Shown: positions 36,119-43,385 of the stretch, piece after piece
Position numbering within the stretch: position 1 is the stretch's first letter
Layout: each line of letters begins with the position of its first letter
Source: Candidatus Eremiobacterota bacterium
GTDB lineage: Bacteria > Vulcanimicrobiota > Vulcanimicrobiia > Vulcanimicrobiales > Vulcanimicrobiaceae
Assembly (NCBI GenBank): GCA_019235885.1
Contig: JAFAKB010000014.1
Coordinates: 1-64,000 of the forward strand
Direction: 5' to 3'
Length of the DNA: 64,000 nucleotides
Notes under the pieces: model-generated
The model's input: only the letters and a program-made list of their open reading frames with translations
What the model was told of the DNA's origin: nothing
Database searches by the model: none
Translations under genes and position numbers: made by a program

Positions 36119-38515
36119 TCAAACGTTGCGAAAAGATCGCCAGCGCCAGCCGGCGACTTCGGGGAGATCGGCGCCGTGTTCACGGATGTAGACGGCGTGC
36201 CGTGCCAGCGCTTCGTCGCAATAGGTGCGGGCGGTTTCGGGGGCCCGGAATTCGGTCGCCTCTTCGGCGCGGCGCAACGCCTCGAGCGCGAGATGGTAGC
36301 GGCTTACGCGGTTGAGGACGACCATGTCGAACGGCGTCGTCGTCGTTCCTTCTTCGACGTAACCGCGGACGTGAAAGCGGTATGCCATCCGGCGGCGGTA
36401 GATCAGCTCGTGCACGGTGCGCGGATAGCCGTGGTACGCGAAGACGACCGGTCGATCGGCCGTGAACAGCGCGGTGAAGCGCAGATCGCTCAGGCCCCGC
36501 GGATGCGCGTCCGGCGGCGCCAGCGCAAGCAGATCGATCACGTTGACGACCCGCACGCGCAGCGACGGTGCGAGCTCCCGCAGCAGCTCCGCAGCGGCGA
36601 GCGTCTCGAGCGCCATGACGTCGCCGGCACAGGCTAGGACGACGTGCGGATCTTCGTCGTCTGCTGCCCACGCCCAGCGGCTCGCTCCGGCGGCACACTC
36701 CGCGCGTGCTTCGTCGACCGCCAGCCATTGCGGCGCCTCTTGCTTCGGCGCGACGACGACGTTGATGCGGTTGGTGCTGGCCAGCACGTGCTCCATGGTG
36801 CACAGCAACGTGTTGGCGTCCGGCGGAAAGTAAACGCGCACGGCTTCGGGCTTCTTGTTGAGCACCGTGTTGACGAAACCGGGGCCTTGATGCGAGTAGC
36901 CGTTGTGCTCCTGGCGCCACACGTGCGAGGTGAGCAAGAAGTTCAATCCCGAGAGCGGCCTGCGCCACGGCGTCTCGCGCGCCATCTTCAGCCACTTCGC
37001 GTACTGCGCGACCATCGAGTCGACGATCGGGACGAACCCCTCGTATGAAGCGAAAATGCCGTGACGGCCGGAGAGCACGTAGCCTTCCATCCAGCCTTCG
37101 CAGGTGTGCTCGCTGAGCATCTCCATCACGCGCCCGTCGGGTGCGAGCGACTCGTCGGTCGCGACGCGTGACAATCCCCACGCCCGCGCGGTGACCGCGA
37201 AGACGCCGTCGAGCCTGTTCGACGCCGTCTCGTCCGGCGAGAAGAGCCGGAAGTTGGCGTTGTGCGCGTTCGCGCGGAAGACGTCGGCGAGCCAGCCGCC
37301 GAGCCGGTGCGTCGCGGAATCGGTGACCGTTCCCGGCAGCGCGCAGACGTCGGCGTGCGGCTCGAGCGGCGGCAAGATCAGCGGAATGCGCCGTGTGCCG
37401 CCGTTGGCCCGCGTGCTGCGCCCGATCGAACGAGGATGCGGTGGCAGACATTCGAGGACGTCGTACGCAGGCCGGCCCGCTTCGTCGAACAGCTCGTCGG
37501 GGCGGTACGAACGCAACCAGCGCTCGACCGCGAGGCAGTGCTCCGCGTTGCCGGCCGGGTCCGAGATCGGGATCCCGTGCGAACGCGGCGTGTCGACGAT
37601 CTGTTTGCCGTCGAGCGCACGCGGCCCGGTCATTCCTTTCGGCGAGCGCAGCACCAAAACGGGCGGTGCCGGGATAGCCGCGCAGCGCTGCGCCGCGGCG
37701 CGGCGCTCCACCAAGCGGTCATGCGCGGCGTCGAACGCGCGCCATACGGCGGCGTGCAGCTCGTCGGCGCGTTCGTGCTCGTCGACGCGAACGACGAACG
37801 GCTCGTACCCGAGCCCGCAAAGATAGGCGCGCAGCGCGTCGTCGGGCACGCGCGCCAAGACCGCCGGACCGGAAAGCTTGTAGCCGTTCAAATGGAGAAT
37901 CGGCAGCACGGCGCCCGCCGTCGCCGGATCGACGAAGACGTGCGAGAGCCAAGACGCGGCGAGCGGACCCGTCTCGGCTTCGCCGTCACCGATCACGCAC
38001 GCGACGAGCAGCTCCGGATCGTCGAGCGCGGCGCCGTACGCGTGCGAGAGCGCGTAACCGAGCTCGCCCCCTTCATGCAGCGCGCCCGGCGTGTGCGCGG
38101 TGAGATGGCTCGGCAACCCGCCGGGCCAGGAGAACTCGCGCGCGAGCGTCTGCGCACCGTCCTCGTCGCGCGCGAACCGCGGGTCGAGCTCGCCGAGCGT
38201 CCCTTCGAGGAACAGGTTCGCATAGATCGCCGGCGCCCCGTGACCGGGGCCGACGATCAGCAGCGCGTCGAGCTCGCGGTCGCGCACCAGCCGGTTGAGA
38301 TGCGCGTAGATCAAGTTCAGCCCCGGTTGCGTACCCCAATGGCCGAGGACGCGCGTCTTGCAATCGGATGCTTCGAGCGGCCGCCGCAGCAGCACGTTGT
38401 CGCGCAAGTAGAGCTGCGCGGCACCGAGATAGTTCGCCGTCCGCCAATACCGGTCGAGCGCGGCAAGCTGCTCGGAGCCGGTGAGGCGCGCGGATTCGCT
38501 CGTCGCGGTTCCCAT
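36119..38515 (-). CDS. xfp: Xylulose-5-phosphate/fructose-6-phosphate phosphoketolase
   Basis: A 798-residue thiamine-diphosphate enzyme that cleaves xylulose 5-phosphate or fructose 6-phosphate with phosphate to acetyl phosphate plus an aldose phosphate. It has VGPGHGAPAIYANLFLEG, the ThDP motif starting GDGEAETGPLAASW and reaching LHLNGYKLSGP, and the second domain with FRLFSPDETASNRLDGVF and LTSHVWRQEHNGYSHQGPG. Full family length. It lies 64 bases downstream of ackA in the same orientation, so acetyl phosphate made here can go to acetate and ATP. The intergenic gap carries three half-sites of the proposed regulon motif. Confidence 0.96.
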   Translation of the reverse strand: MGTATSESARLTGSEQLAALDRYWRTANYLGAAQLYLRDNVLLRRPLEASDCKTRVLGHWGTQPGLNLIYAHLNRLVRDRELDALLIVGPGHGAPAIYANLFLEGTLGELDPRFARDEDGAQTLAREFSWPGGLPSHLTAHTPGALHEGGELGYALSHAYGAALDDPELLVACVIGDGEAETGPLAASWLSHVFVDPATAGAVLPILHLNGYKLSGPAVLARVPDDALRAYLCGLGYEPFVVRVDEHERADELHAAVWRAFDAAHDRLVERRAAAQRCAAIPAPPVLVLRSPKGMTGPRALDGKQIVDTPRSHGIPISDPAGNAEHCLAVERWLRSYRPDELFDEAGRPAYDVLECLPPHPRSIGRSTRANGGTRRIPLILPPLEPHADVCALPGTVTDSATHRLGGWLADVFRANAHNANFRLFSPDETASNRLDGVFAVTARAWGLSRVATDESLAPDGRVMEMLSEHTCEGWMEGYVLSGRHGIFASYEGFVPIVDSMVAQYAKWLKMARETPWRRPLSGLNFLLTSHVWRQEHNGYSHQGPGFVNTVLNKKPEAVRVYFPPDANTLLCTMEHVLASTNRINVVVAPKQEAPQWLAVDEARAECAAGASRWAWAADDEDPHVVLACAGDVMALETLAAAELLRELAPSLRVRVVNVIDLLALAPPDAHPRGLSDLRFTALFTADRPVVFAYHGYPRTVHELIYRRRMAYRFHVRGYVEEGTTTTPFDMVVLNRVSRYHLALEALRRAEEATEFRAPETARTYCDEALARHAVYIREHGADLPEVAGWRWRSFRNV

Positions 38516-38537
38516 GGCACTACCGTACGGCCGCCCT

Positions 38538-38565
38538 GCGAACGGCCTGCGAAGGCGCCGTTCAC
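38538..38565. promoter_or_regulatory. 11-bp-phased half-sites between ackA and xfp
   Basis: GCGAACG at 38538 and GCGAAGG at 38549 are 11 bases apart on the plus strand; CGTTCAC (the same heptamer inverted) follows at 38559. The block is 23-50 bases upstream of the xfp start. It belongs to the motif set described for the stress/energy regulon. Confidence 0.5.
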
Positions 38566-38579
38566 ACGGCGTTCCGCAC

Positions 38580-39665
38580 TCAGCTCGAGCCGAACGCAGC
38601 GCGCGCGAGCTGCCAGCCTTCGCGCGCCTCGACGACGTAGACCGCGACGCGAGAGCGGCTCTCAGAGATTCGGCCTTCGCCGGCGAGCGCAGCGTTGTGC
38701 GCCTCGTCGATCAGCGCGCCCGCGGCCGCCGCACCCTGCGCGCCGGCGGTGCGAACGCTCGCCGCGCGTTCGCCGATTCCGCCGGTGAACGCGATCAGAT
38801 CAACGCCGCCCAGCACGCCGGTCATCGCGCCGATCCCGGCGCGCAGCCGCCACCCCAGCACGTCGAGCGCGAGCCGCGCGTCGCGGTCCTCGCCCGCGGC
38901 GAGCAGCTCGCGCACGTCGCCGCTGCGCGCCGAGATCCCGAGCAGTCCGGATCGACGTTCCAGCATCTCCTCCAACTCGCCGGCGGTCATCCCGCCGCGC
39001 AGGAGGTGCAAGATCAGACCCGGATCGACCGAGCCGCTGCGCGTCGCCATCGGCAACCCTTCGAGCGGGGTGTAGCCCATGGTCGTGTCGACGCTCGCGC
39101 CGCCGCGGATCGCGCACAGCGACGAGCCGCCGCCCAGATGCGCCGTCACGACGCGCGCGTGCGAGAGATCGATCCCGGCCAGCGCGCAAGCGCGATGCGC
39201 GGCGTACTCGTGGCTCAAACCGTGGTAGCCGAGACGGCGCAGGCCGGCGCGGGTGAGCTCGCGCGGGAGCGCGTACGTCGTCGCTGCTTCGGGCATCGTG
39301 CGGTGGAACGCTCCGTCGGCGACGGCGAGCTGCCGCAACCGCGGACGCAGGCGGCGCAGGACGGCGACGGCGCGCAACGCGCGCGGGTCGTGAAGCGGCG
39401 CCTCGCCGGCGGCGCCGGCGAGCTGCGCCGCGGCGTCGCCGACGAGCTCCAGCACCGGCGGCGAACCGTCGGGAAGCCGCACGAAGCGGTGCGCGATAAC
39501 GTCGACGTCTTCGCGCAACATCGCCTCTAGTGCCGCGTCCGTCTCGGTGCTCTGCAACGCGCATCCAGGCGCCGGCGGTTCGGCGAGCGGGGCCAGCGGC
39601 GCGGAGAGATCGTACCGCTCGAGCTTCAGGCTGGTCGAGCCGGCGTTGACGGTGAGAACGCGCAG
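38580..39665 (-). CDS. ackA: Acetate kinase with non-standard (CTG) start
   Basis: 361 residues if begun at CTG 39665. The essential N-terminal strand and phosphate loop read RVLTVNAGSTSLKLERYDL, and no ATG, GTG or TTG precedes it in frame nearby; a TTG start at 39557 would delete that motif. Other family signatures are all present: IAHRFVRLPDG, GYHGLSHEYAAHRA, AHLGGGSSLCAI, ATRSGSVDPG and FTGGIGERAASVR. It is shorter than the usual ~400 residues, with a compressed region after residue 30. It interconverts acetyl phosphate and ADP with acetate and ATP. The CTG lies 11 bases after the stop of the H-box gene. Confidence 0.88.
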   Translation of the reverse strand: MRVLTVNAGSTSLKLERYDLSAPLAPLAEPPAPGCALQSTETDAALEAMLREDVDVIAHRFVRLPDGSPPVLELVGDAAAQLAGAAGEAPLHDPRALRAVAVLRRLRPRLRQLAVADGAFHRTMPEAATTYALPRELTRAGLRRLGYHGLSHEYAAHRACALAGIDLSHARVVTAHLGGGSSLCAIRGGASVDTTMGYTPLEGLPMATRSGSVDPGLILHLLRGGMTAGELEEMLERRSGLLGISARSGDVRELLAAGEDRDARLALDVLGWRLRAGIGAMTGVLGGVDLIAFTGGIGERAASVRTAGAQGAAAAGALIDEAHNAALAGEGRISESRSRVAVYVVEAREGWQLARAAFGSS

Positions 39666-39676
39666 CGTTTGGGCGC

Positions 39677-39850
39677 TCAGCGCGGTTCGCCGCGCGGCAG
39701 CTCGCCCAGCAGCGCCTCGACGCGCTCCAGCGCGCCGAGCACCGTCCCGAGCCGTTCCGGCGTCGGTTCGAGCACGCCGTCGCGGAACGCTTCGACGTTC
39801 GCGACCGCGACCGCGAGCTCGTTGCGAATCTCGTGCACGAGGCTGCTCAC
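39677..39850 (-). CDS. 57-residue stand-alone HisKA (H-box) fragment
   Basis: A short gene from GTG 39850, overlapping the response-regulator stop (GTGA), to TGA 39677. It reads SSLVHEIRNELAVAVANVEA, the phospho-acceptor helix of a histidine kinase with HEIRN around the expected His7, followed by a second helix (PERLGTVLGALERVEALLGE). There is no catalytic ATPase domain after it: acetate kinase begins 11 bases later. Either the kinase has been truncated to its dimerisation half, or this is a small phosphotransfer or dimerisation partner of the regulator. The overlap and intact frame argue for a maintained gene. Confidence 0.7.
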   Translation of the reverse strand: MSSLVHEIRNELAVAVANVEAFRDGVLEPTPERLGTVLGALERVEALLGELPRGEPR

Positions 39851-40554
39851 GAGGGCACGACCATCTTGTAGCCGACGCCGAACACCGTGATGATGTAGCG
39901 CGGGCTGCCGGAATCCGGTTCGATCCGCGCGCGCAGGTTCGCGATGTGGCGGTCCAGCGTGCGGTCGAAGACGTCGCCGTCGGCGCTGACGTGTTCGAGA
40001 AGCTGGTCGCGCGTGAGCGTCTGCCCGACGTGCGCGGCGAGGACGTCGAGAATTTTGAACTGCGTCGGCGTGAGCGTGACCAGTTTGCCTTCGACGCGCA
40101 CTTCGTGCGCGACCGGATCGATCGCGATCCCGCCGACGCGGCGTTCGCGCGAAACCGCCGAGCCGTCGCGCTGCTCGGTGCGGCGCAGCACGCTCTTCAC
40201 GCGCGCGACGACCTCGCGCGGGCTGAACGGCTTGCCGACGTAGTCGTCGGCGCCGAGCTCGAGGCCGACGACCCGGTCCACCTCGTCGACGCGGCCGGTC
40301 AGCATGATGATCGGAACGTCGCGGACCGCGCGCATCCGGCGCAGCACCTCGGTTCCCGGTAACCCCGGCAAGTTGATGTCGAGCAGGACGAGGTCCGGAC
40401 GGTGCTGCTCGAAGCGCTCGAGCGCGGTCGGCCCGTCGTTCGCGCGCACGACGGTAAAGCCGTCGTCGTGAAGATAGCTCTCCAGCACGTCGACCAACGC
40501 CGGCTCGTCGTCGACGAGCAACACGGTGCGCGCGGCGCTCGTGGTCACCATCAC
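39847..40554 (-). CDS. OmpR/PhoB-family response regulator
   Basis: A 235-residue regulator. The receiver domain (about 10-125) has acidic pair DD at 15-16 (VLLVDDEP), phospho-acceptor Asp59 in PDLVLLDINLPG, Thr in IIMLTGRVD and Lys108 in DDYVGKPFSP. The C-terminal winged helix (about 140-235) has LTPTQFKILDVLAAH, LTRDQLLEHV, DRTLDRHIANLRARIE and YIITVFGVGYKMV. It leads the H-box-ackA-xfp operon, and the adjacent divergent promoter has two tandem motif pairs in 11-base phase, the spacing expected for this family. Confidence 0.94.
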   Translation of the reverse strand: MMVTTSAARTVLLVDDEPALVDVLESYLHDDGFTVVRANDGPTALERFEQHRPDLVLLDINLPGLPGTEVLRRMRAVRDVPIIMLTGRVDEVDRVVGLELGADDYVGKPFSPREVVARVKSVLRRTEQRDGSAVSRERRVGGIAIDPVAHEVRVEGKLVTLTPTQFKILDVLAAHVGQTLTRDQLLEHVSADGDVFDRTLDRHIANLRARIEPDSGSPRYIITVFGVGYKMVVPS

Positions 40555-40608
40555 CGCTTCCCCACGGCGGGGCTGGGGTTCCTGTGCGCCTCGCTTCAGC
40601 CGCGGCCT

Positions 40609-40672
40609 CCTTCACGTGCGCCCGTGAACGACTCGCGAAGAACTCCGAGCCGGACCTTCACGAGCCCGTCAC
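40609..40672. promoter_or_regulatory. Cluster of 11-bp-phased sites in the regulator/usp divergent promoter
   Basis: On the plus strand GTGAACG (40624) and GCGAAGA (40635) are 11 apart. On the opposite strand CCTTCAC (40655) and CCGTCAC (40666) are also 11 apart, and a further CCTTCAC is at 40609. The block lies between the response regulator (starts 40554, minus) and a universal stress protein (starts 40697, plus), so it could control both. Confidence 0.6.
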
Positions 40673-40696
40673 ACGGAGTTGGCATGCTCTCCGCAA

Positions 40697-41533
40697 ATGA
40701 CACCCGTGTTCCGGCACATCACCGTCCCCGTCGACGGCTCGACGAGCTCGCAGCGTGGCGTCACGTTCGCGATCGAGCTGGCCCGCGACGGCGGCCGGCT
40801 CTCGTTCTGCAGCGTCGTCGACGCAGCGGCCGTCCTGGCGCCCGCGGCTCACGGCGTCGCGGTCGATCCCGGCCCGCTGCTCGAAGTCCTTGACGAGGAC
40901 GCGGCGATCTTCTGCGGCAACGCCCATGACGATGCCGCGGCGCACGGGCTGGAGTCGGACTGCCGGGTGCTGCACGGCTCGTGCATCGCCGAGATCGACG
41001 AGTTCGCCGGGTGCAACGGGTCCGATGCGATCGTCGTCGGAACCCACGGCCGGACCGGGCTTTCGCGCGCGATCTTGGGAAGCATCGCCGAAGGACTGAT
41101 CCGGCGCGCCGATCTTCCGGTCGTCTCGGTTCACGAGGACGACGAGATGCGAACGGGACCGATCGCCGTCGCGATCGACGACTCGCCGGCGGCGCAGGCC
41201 GCACTCGAGGTTGCGATCGGCATGGCCGGCGCGCGCGCGATGGCGCTGCAGCTGATCCACGTCTTCGACGGTGCGCCGAACTCCCTGCCCATCAACACAG
41301 TGCTCGAGGCCGCGACCAAGTACGCGCGCGCGTGCGGCGTCGCCGCCGAGCTGGCCGTGCACGAAGGCCTTCCGGCCGGCGAGCTTCTGCGCGCCATCGA
41401 CGCGCACGAGTGCTGCATGATCGTCATGGGCACGCACGGGCGCTCGGCGATCGGGCGCCTCGTCCTCGGCAGCGTCGCGGCCGCGGTCGTCGAGCGCGCG
41501 CGCATCCCGGTCGTCACGGTGCGGTGCGCGTAG
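40697..41533 (+). CDS. Tandem universal stress protein
   Basis: 278 residues, two UspA domains. Domain 1 starts RHITVPVDGSTSSQRG and ends with the ATP-binding loop VVGTHGRTGLSRAILGSIAE; domain 2 has IAVAIDDSPAAQAALE and VMGTHGRSAIGRLVLGSVA. Both G-x2-G-x9-G(S) motifs are intact, so nucleotide binding is expected. The ATG 40697 is chosen at the start of homology; a TTG six codons earlier is possible. Its stop shares a base with the GTG of the cytochrome c gene. Divergent from the response regulator. Confidence 0.9.
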   Translation: MTPVFRHITVPVDGSTSSQRGVTFAIELARDGGRLSFCSVVDAAAVLAPAAHGVAVDPGPLLEVLDEDAAIFCGNAHDDAAAHGLESDCRVLHGSCIAEIDEFAGCNGSDAIVVGTHGRTGLSRAILGSIAEGLIRRADLPVVSVHEDDEMRTGPIAVAIDDSPAAQAALEVAIGMAGARAMALQLIHVFDGAPNSLPINTVLEAATKYARACGVAAELAVHEGLPAGELLRAIDAHECCMIVMGTHGRSAIGRLVLGSVAAAVVERARIPVVTVRCA

Positions 41534-42054
41534 TGAAGAAAACGGTAACCGCCGTCGCTCTGCTGCTTTCGCTCTCTTCTCTTCCCGCTCTCATCCTCGG
41601 CGCCCCGGGCGCGACGCGCGCTGCCGCGTCGCGCGCCGATGCCGGGGCAGTCGTGCGCGGGCGGTATCTCGTGTTGATCGGAAACTGCAACGACTGCCAC
41701 ACGCCGGGCTGGCGCGACTCCGACGGGACGCTGCCGCAGTCGCAGTGGCTCACCGGTAACCGCATCGGCTTTCGCGGCGCGTGGGGGACAAGCTACCCGG
41801 CGAACCTGCGGCTCGAGTTTCAGATGCTAGGCGAAGACCAGTGGGCGATCGCGATCCGCACCCGCGGCGGGCACCCGCCGATGCCCTGGCACGACTTGCG
41901 CGTGCTCACGCCCGCCGATCGGCACGCAATCTATGCGTTCATCAAGAGTCTCGGGGGTGCCGGCGTACCAGCGCCAGCGGCGCTCCCGCCTTGGCGCGAG
42001 CCCGCGACGCCGTATATCGAGACGCGCCCGCGCAATCCGTCCTCGGCGAGTTGA
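41533..42054 (+). CDS. Exported monoheme cytochrome c
   Basis: A 173-residue periplasmic cytochrome. The signal peptide (KKTVTAVALLLSLSSLPALI) is followed by GRYLVLIGNCNDCHTPGW with the C-x-x-C-H heme site, and GGHPPMPWHDLRVL, where the Met is the likely sixth ligand. The end HAIYAFIKSLGG is typical of small class I cytochromes. GTG 41533 overlaps the TAG of the stress-protein gene, so the two are coupled: an electron carrier expressed with a stress protein. Confidence 0.88.
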   Translation: MKKTVTAVALLLSLSSLPALILGAPGATRAAASRADAGAVVRGRYLVLIGNCNDCHTPGWRDSDGTLPQSQWLTGNRIGFRGAWGTSYPANLRLEFQMLGEDQWAIAIRTRGGHPPMPWHDLRVLTPADRHAIYAFIKSLGGAGVPAPAALPPWREPATPYIETRPRNPSSAS

Positions 42055-42063
42055 CGACGACGA

Positions 42064-42987
42064 TTATGGTGAGCTCCTGGGCGCAGGAACGGGCTGTTGG
42101 ACGCGGACGGTCATGACCGGCAACGGCGCGTCGCGAATCAACCCTTCGGCGACGCTGCCGTAGACGAAGCGGCCGAGCGCGTTGCGGCCGTGCGTTCCGA
42201 CCGCGACGAAGCGCGCGTGGACCCGAGCCGCGACGGCGAGCGTCTCCGCGACGGGATCGCCTTCGCACATCTGGCTCGTGAACGGGACGTTCTCGACGCG
42301 CACGCGGTCGGCGATTCCCACGAGCTGGTCGGACGTCTGGGCCATCGCGCGGCGCCGAGCGATCGGTGGATCGTAGCCCGGATACTCACCGATCCGGTCC
42401 AGATCGTAGTCGTCGAAAACGTGCACGAGATGCAAGGCGCACTGCTCCGAGCGCGCCAGCGACAGCGCCGTGCGCAGGGCCGCGAGCGACGGCTTCGATA
42501 CGTCGACCGCCACGACGATCGGGCCTAGCGCCGCAACCGTGGCATCGGCGCGCACGGTGAACACGGGCACGTGCGCGCTGCGGACCATGGCGCTCGCGAC
42601 GCTGCCCAGCATGACGCGCGCCGCGCCGCGGCGGCCGTGCGTGCCGACGACGATCGCGTCGGCGCCGTTGCGCTCCGCGAACTCGCGGAGTGCGTCGGGC
42701 GCGCTCCCCTCCATGATCGAGCTGCTCGCGTCGACGCCGTGGGCGGCGGCGCGGGCCGTGGCCTCGAGGCAGAACCCACCGGCCTCCTCCTTCAGCGCGG
42801 CGAGCATCCCGCCGACGTCGATCGGCGCGCCTCCCGCGGCGTGGGCATACGCCGGCACGGGGTCGACCACGGTGCAGAACGAGATGCGGGCGGCTTCGCG
42901 CGCAGCGAGGGTCAGCGCGAACGCGGTGGCTCGCCGCGAAGGCGCCGACCCGTCGACCGCGACGACGACGTGCTTCAAGGTCCCCAT
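42064..42987 (-). CDS. Tandem universal stress protein
   Basis: 307 residues with two UspA domains: KHVVVAVDGSAPSRRATAFA and VVGTHGRRGAARVMLGSVAS in the first, GPIVVAVDVSKPSLAALRTA and AVGTHGRNALGRFVYGSVAE in the second. ATP-binding glycines are intact in both. Convergent with the cytochrome c gene (nine bases apart). Three phased heptamers lie 23-51 bases upstream of its start. Confidence 0.9.
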   Translation of the reverse strand: MGTLKHVVVAVDGSAPSRRATAFALTLAAREAARISFCTVVDPVPAYAHAAGGAPIDVGGMLAALKEEAGGFCLEATARAAAHGVDASSSIMEGSAPDALREFAERNGADAIVVGTHGRRGAARVMLGSVASAMVRSAHVPVFTVRADATVAALGPIVVAVDVSKPSLAALRTALSLARSEQCALHLVHVFDDYDLDRIGEYPGYDPPIARRRAMAQTSDQLVGIADRVRVENVPFTSQMCEGDPVAETLAVAARVHARFVAVGTHGRNALGRFVYGSVAEGLIRDAPLPVMTVRVQQPVPAPRSSP

Positions 42988-42996
42988 GCCTGCACG

Positions 42997-43302
42997 CTAG
43001 CGCGCCGGTGCGAACGGCCCGTGAACGAGACGTGAAGGCATCGCCGCCGAGCTCGTGTCGAACGGCATCGTCCCTCTGGGCGGGATCTCGACCGTCGGCT
43101 CCATCATGTCGACGAGGCGGCGTTCCGTGTACGGATGGCCGGAGTCGTGCACTACGCCAAGCATCTCGCGGTTGTGCTCCAGCGTCTCGAGGATCATTCG
43201 CCGCACGCCGCGTTCGGAGAGCGCGCGCACGACACGGTCATCTCCTTCGGCGGCGGGGCGGATGCGGATCGCGTACTCGGAGGTTGCGGCCGAACCGGTC
43301 AT
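42997..43302 (-). pseudogene. Probable remnant of a GNAT acetyltransferase
   Basis: A 101-residue frame. IRIRPAAEGDDRVVRALSE looks like the first strand and helix of a GNAT domain, and it then runs directly into RRMILETLEHNREMLGVVHD and SGHP, which reads like the late beta-alpha part of the same fold (the ENxxML...SGF segment). The acetyl-CoA-binding middle (Q/RxxGxG/A) is missing, consistent with an internal deletion. Protein acetyltransferases of this type accompany stress-protein clusters. The last part of the frame overlaps the phased regulatory repeats, another sign that it is decaying. It could still be a short real protein. Confidence 0.5.
43010..43038. promoter_or_regulatory. Three phased heptamers upstream of a usp gene
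   Basis: GCGAACG at 43010, GTGAACG at 43021 and GTGAAGG at 43032: three consecutive heptamers with exact 11-base period, the clearest example of the motif. They lie just upstream of the stress protein that starts at 42987 on the minus strand. Confidence 0.6.
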
Positions 43303-43318
43303 GAGCCGAGCCTGGCAC

Positions 43319-43363
43319 GCGAACGTGAACGGCTCGCGAAGAAGCCCTTCACGCGACGATCAC
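43319..43363. promoter_or_regulatory. Phased heptamers upstream of a usp gene
   Basis: Plus strand: GTGAACG at 43325 and GCGAAGA at 43336, plus an overlapping GCGAACG at 43319. Opposite strand: CCTTCAC at 43346 and CGATCAC at 43357. Both pairs are 11 bases apart, and a forward pair followed by an inverted pair is the same arrangement as at 40624-40672. The block ends 23 bases before the ATG at 43386. Confidence 0.6.
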
Positions 43364-43385
43364 ACCGGCCCGGGATGCTACGCGT

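Noticed and set aside
39850-40615. Upstream extension of the H-box frame across the response regulator
   Set aside because: The extension is the off-frame reading of the regulator gene; only the part from GTG 39850 onward looks like protein.
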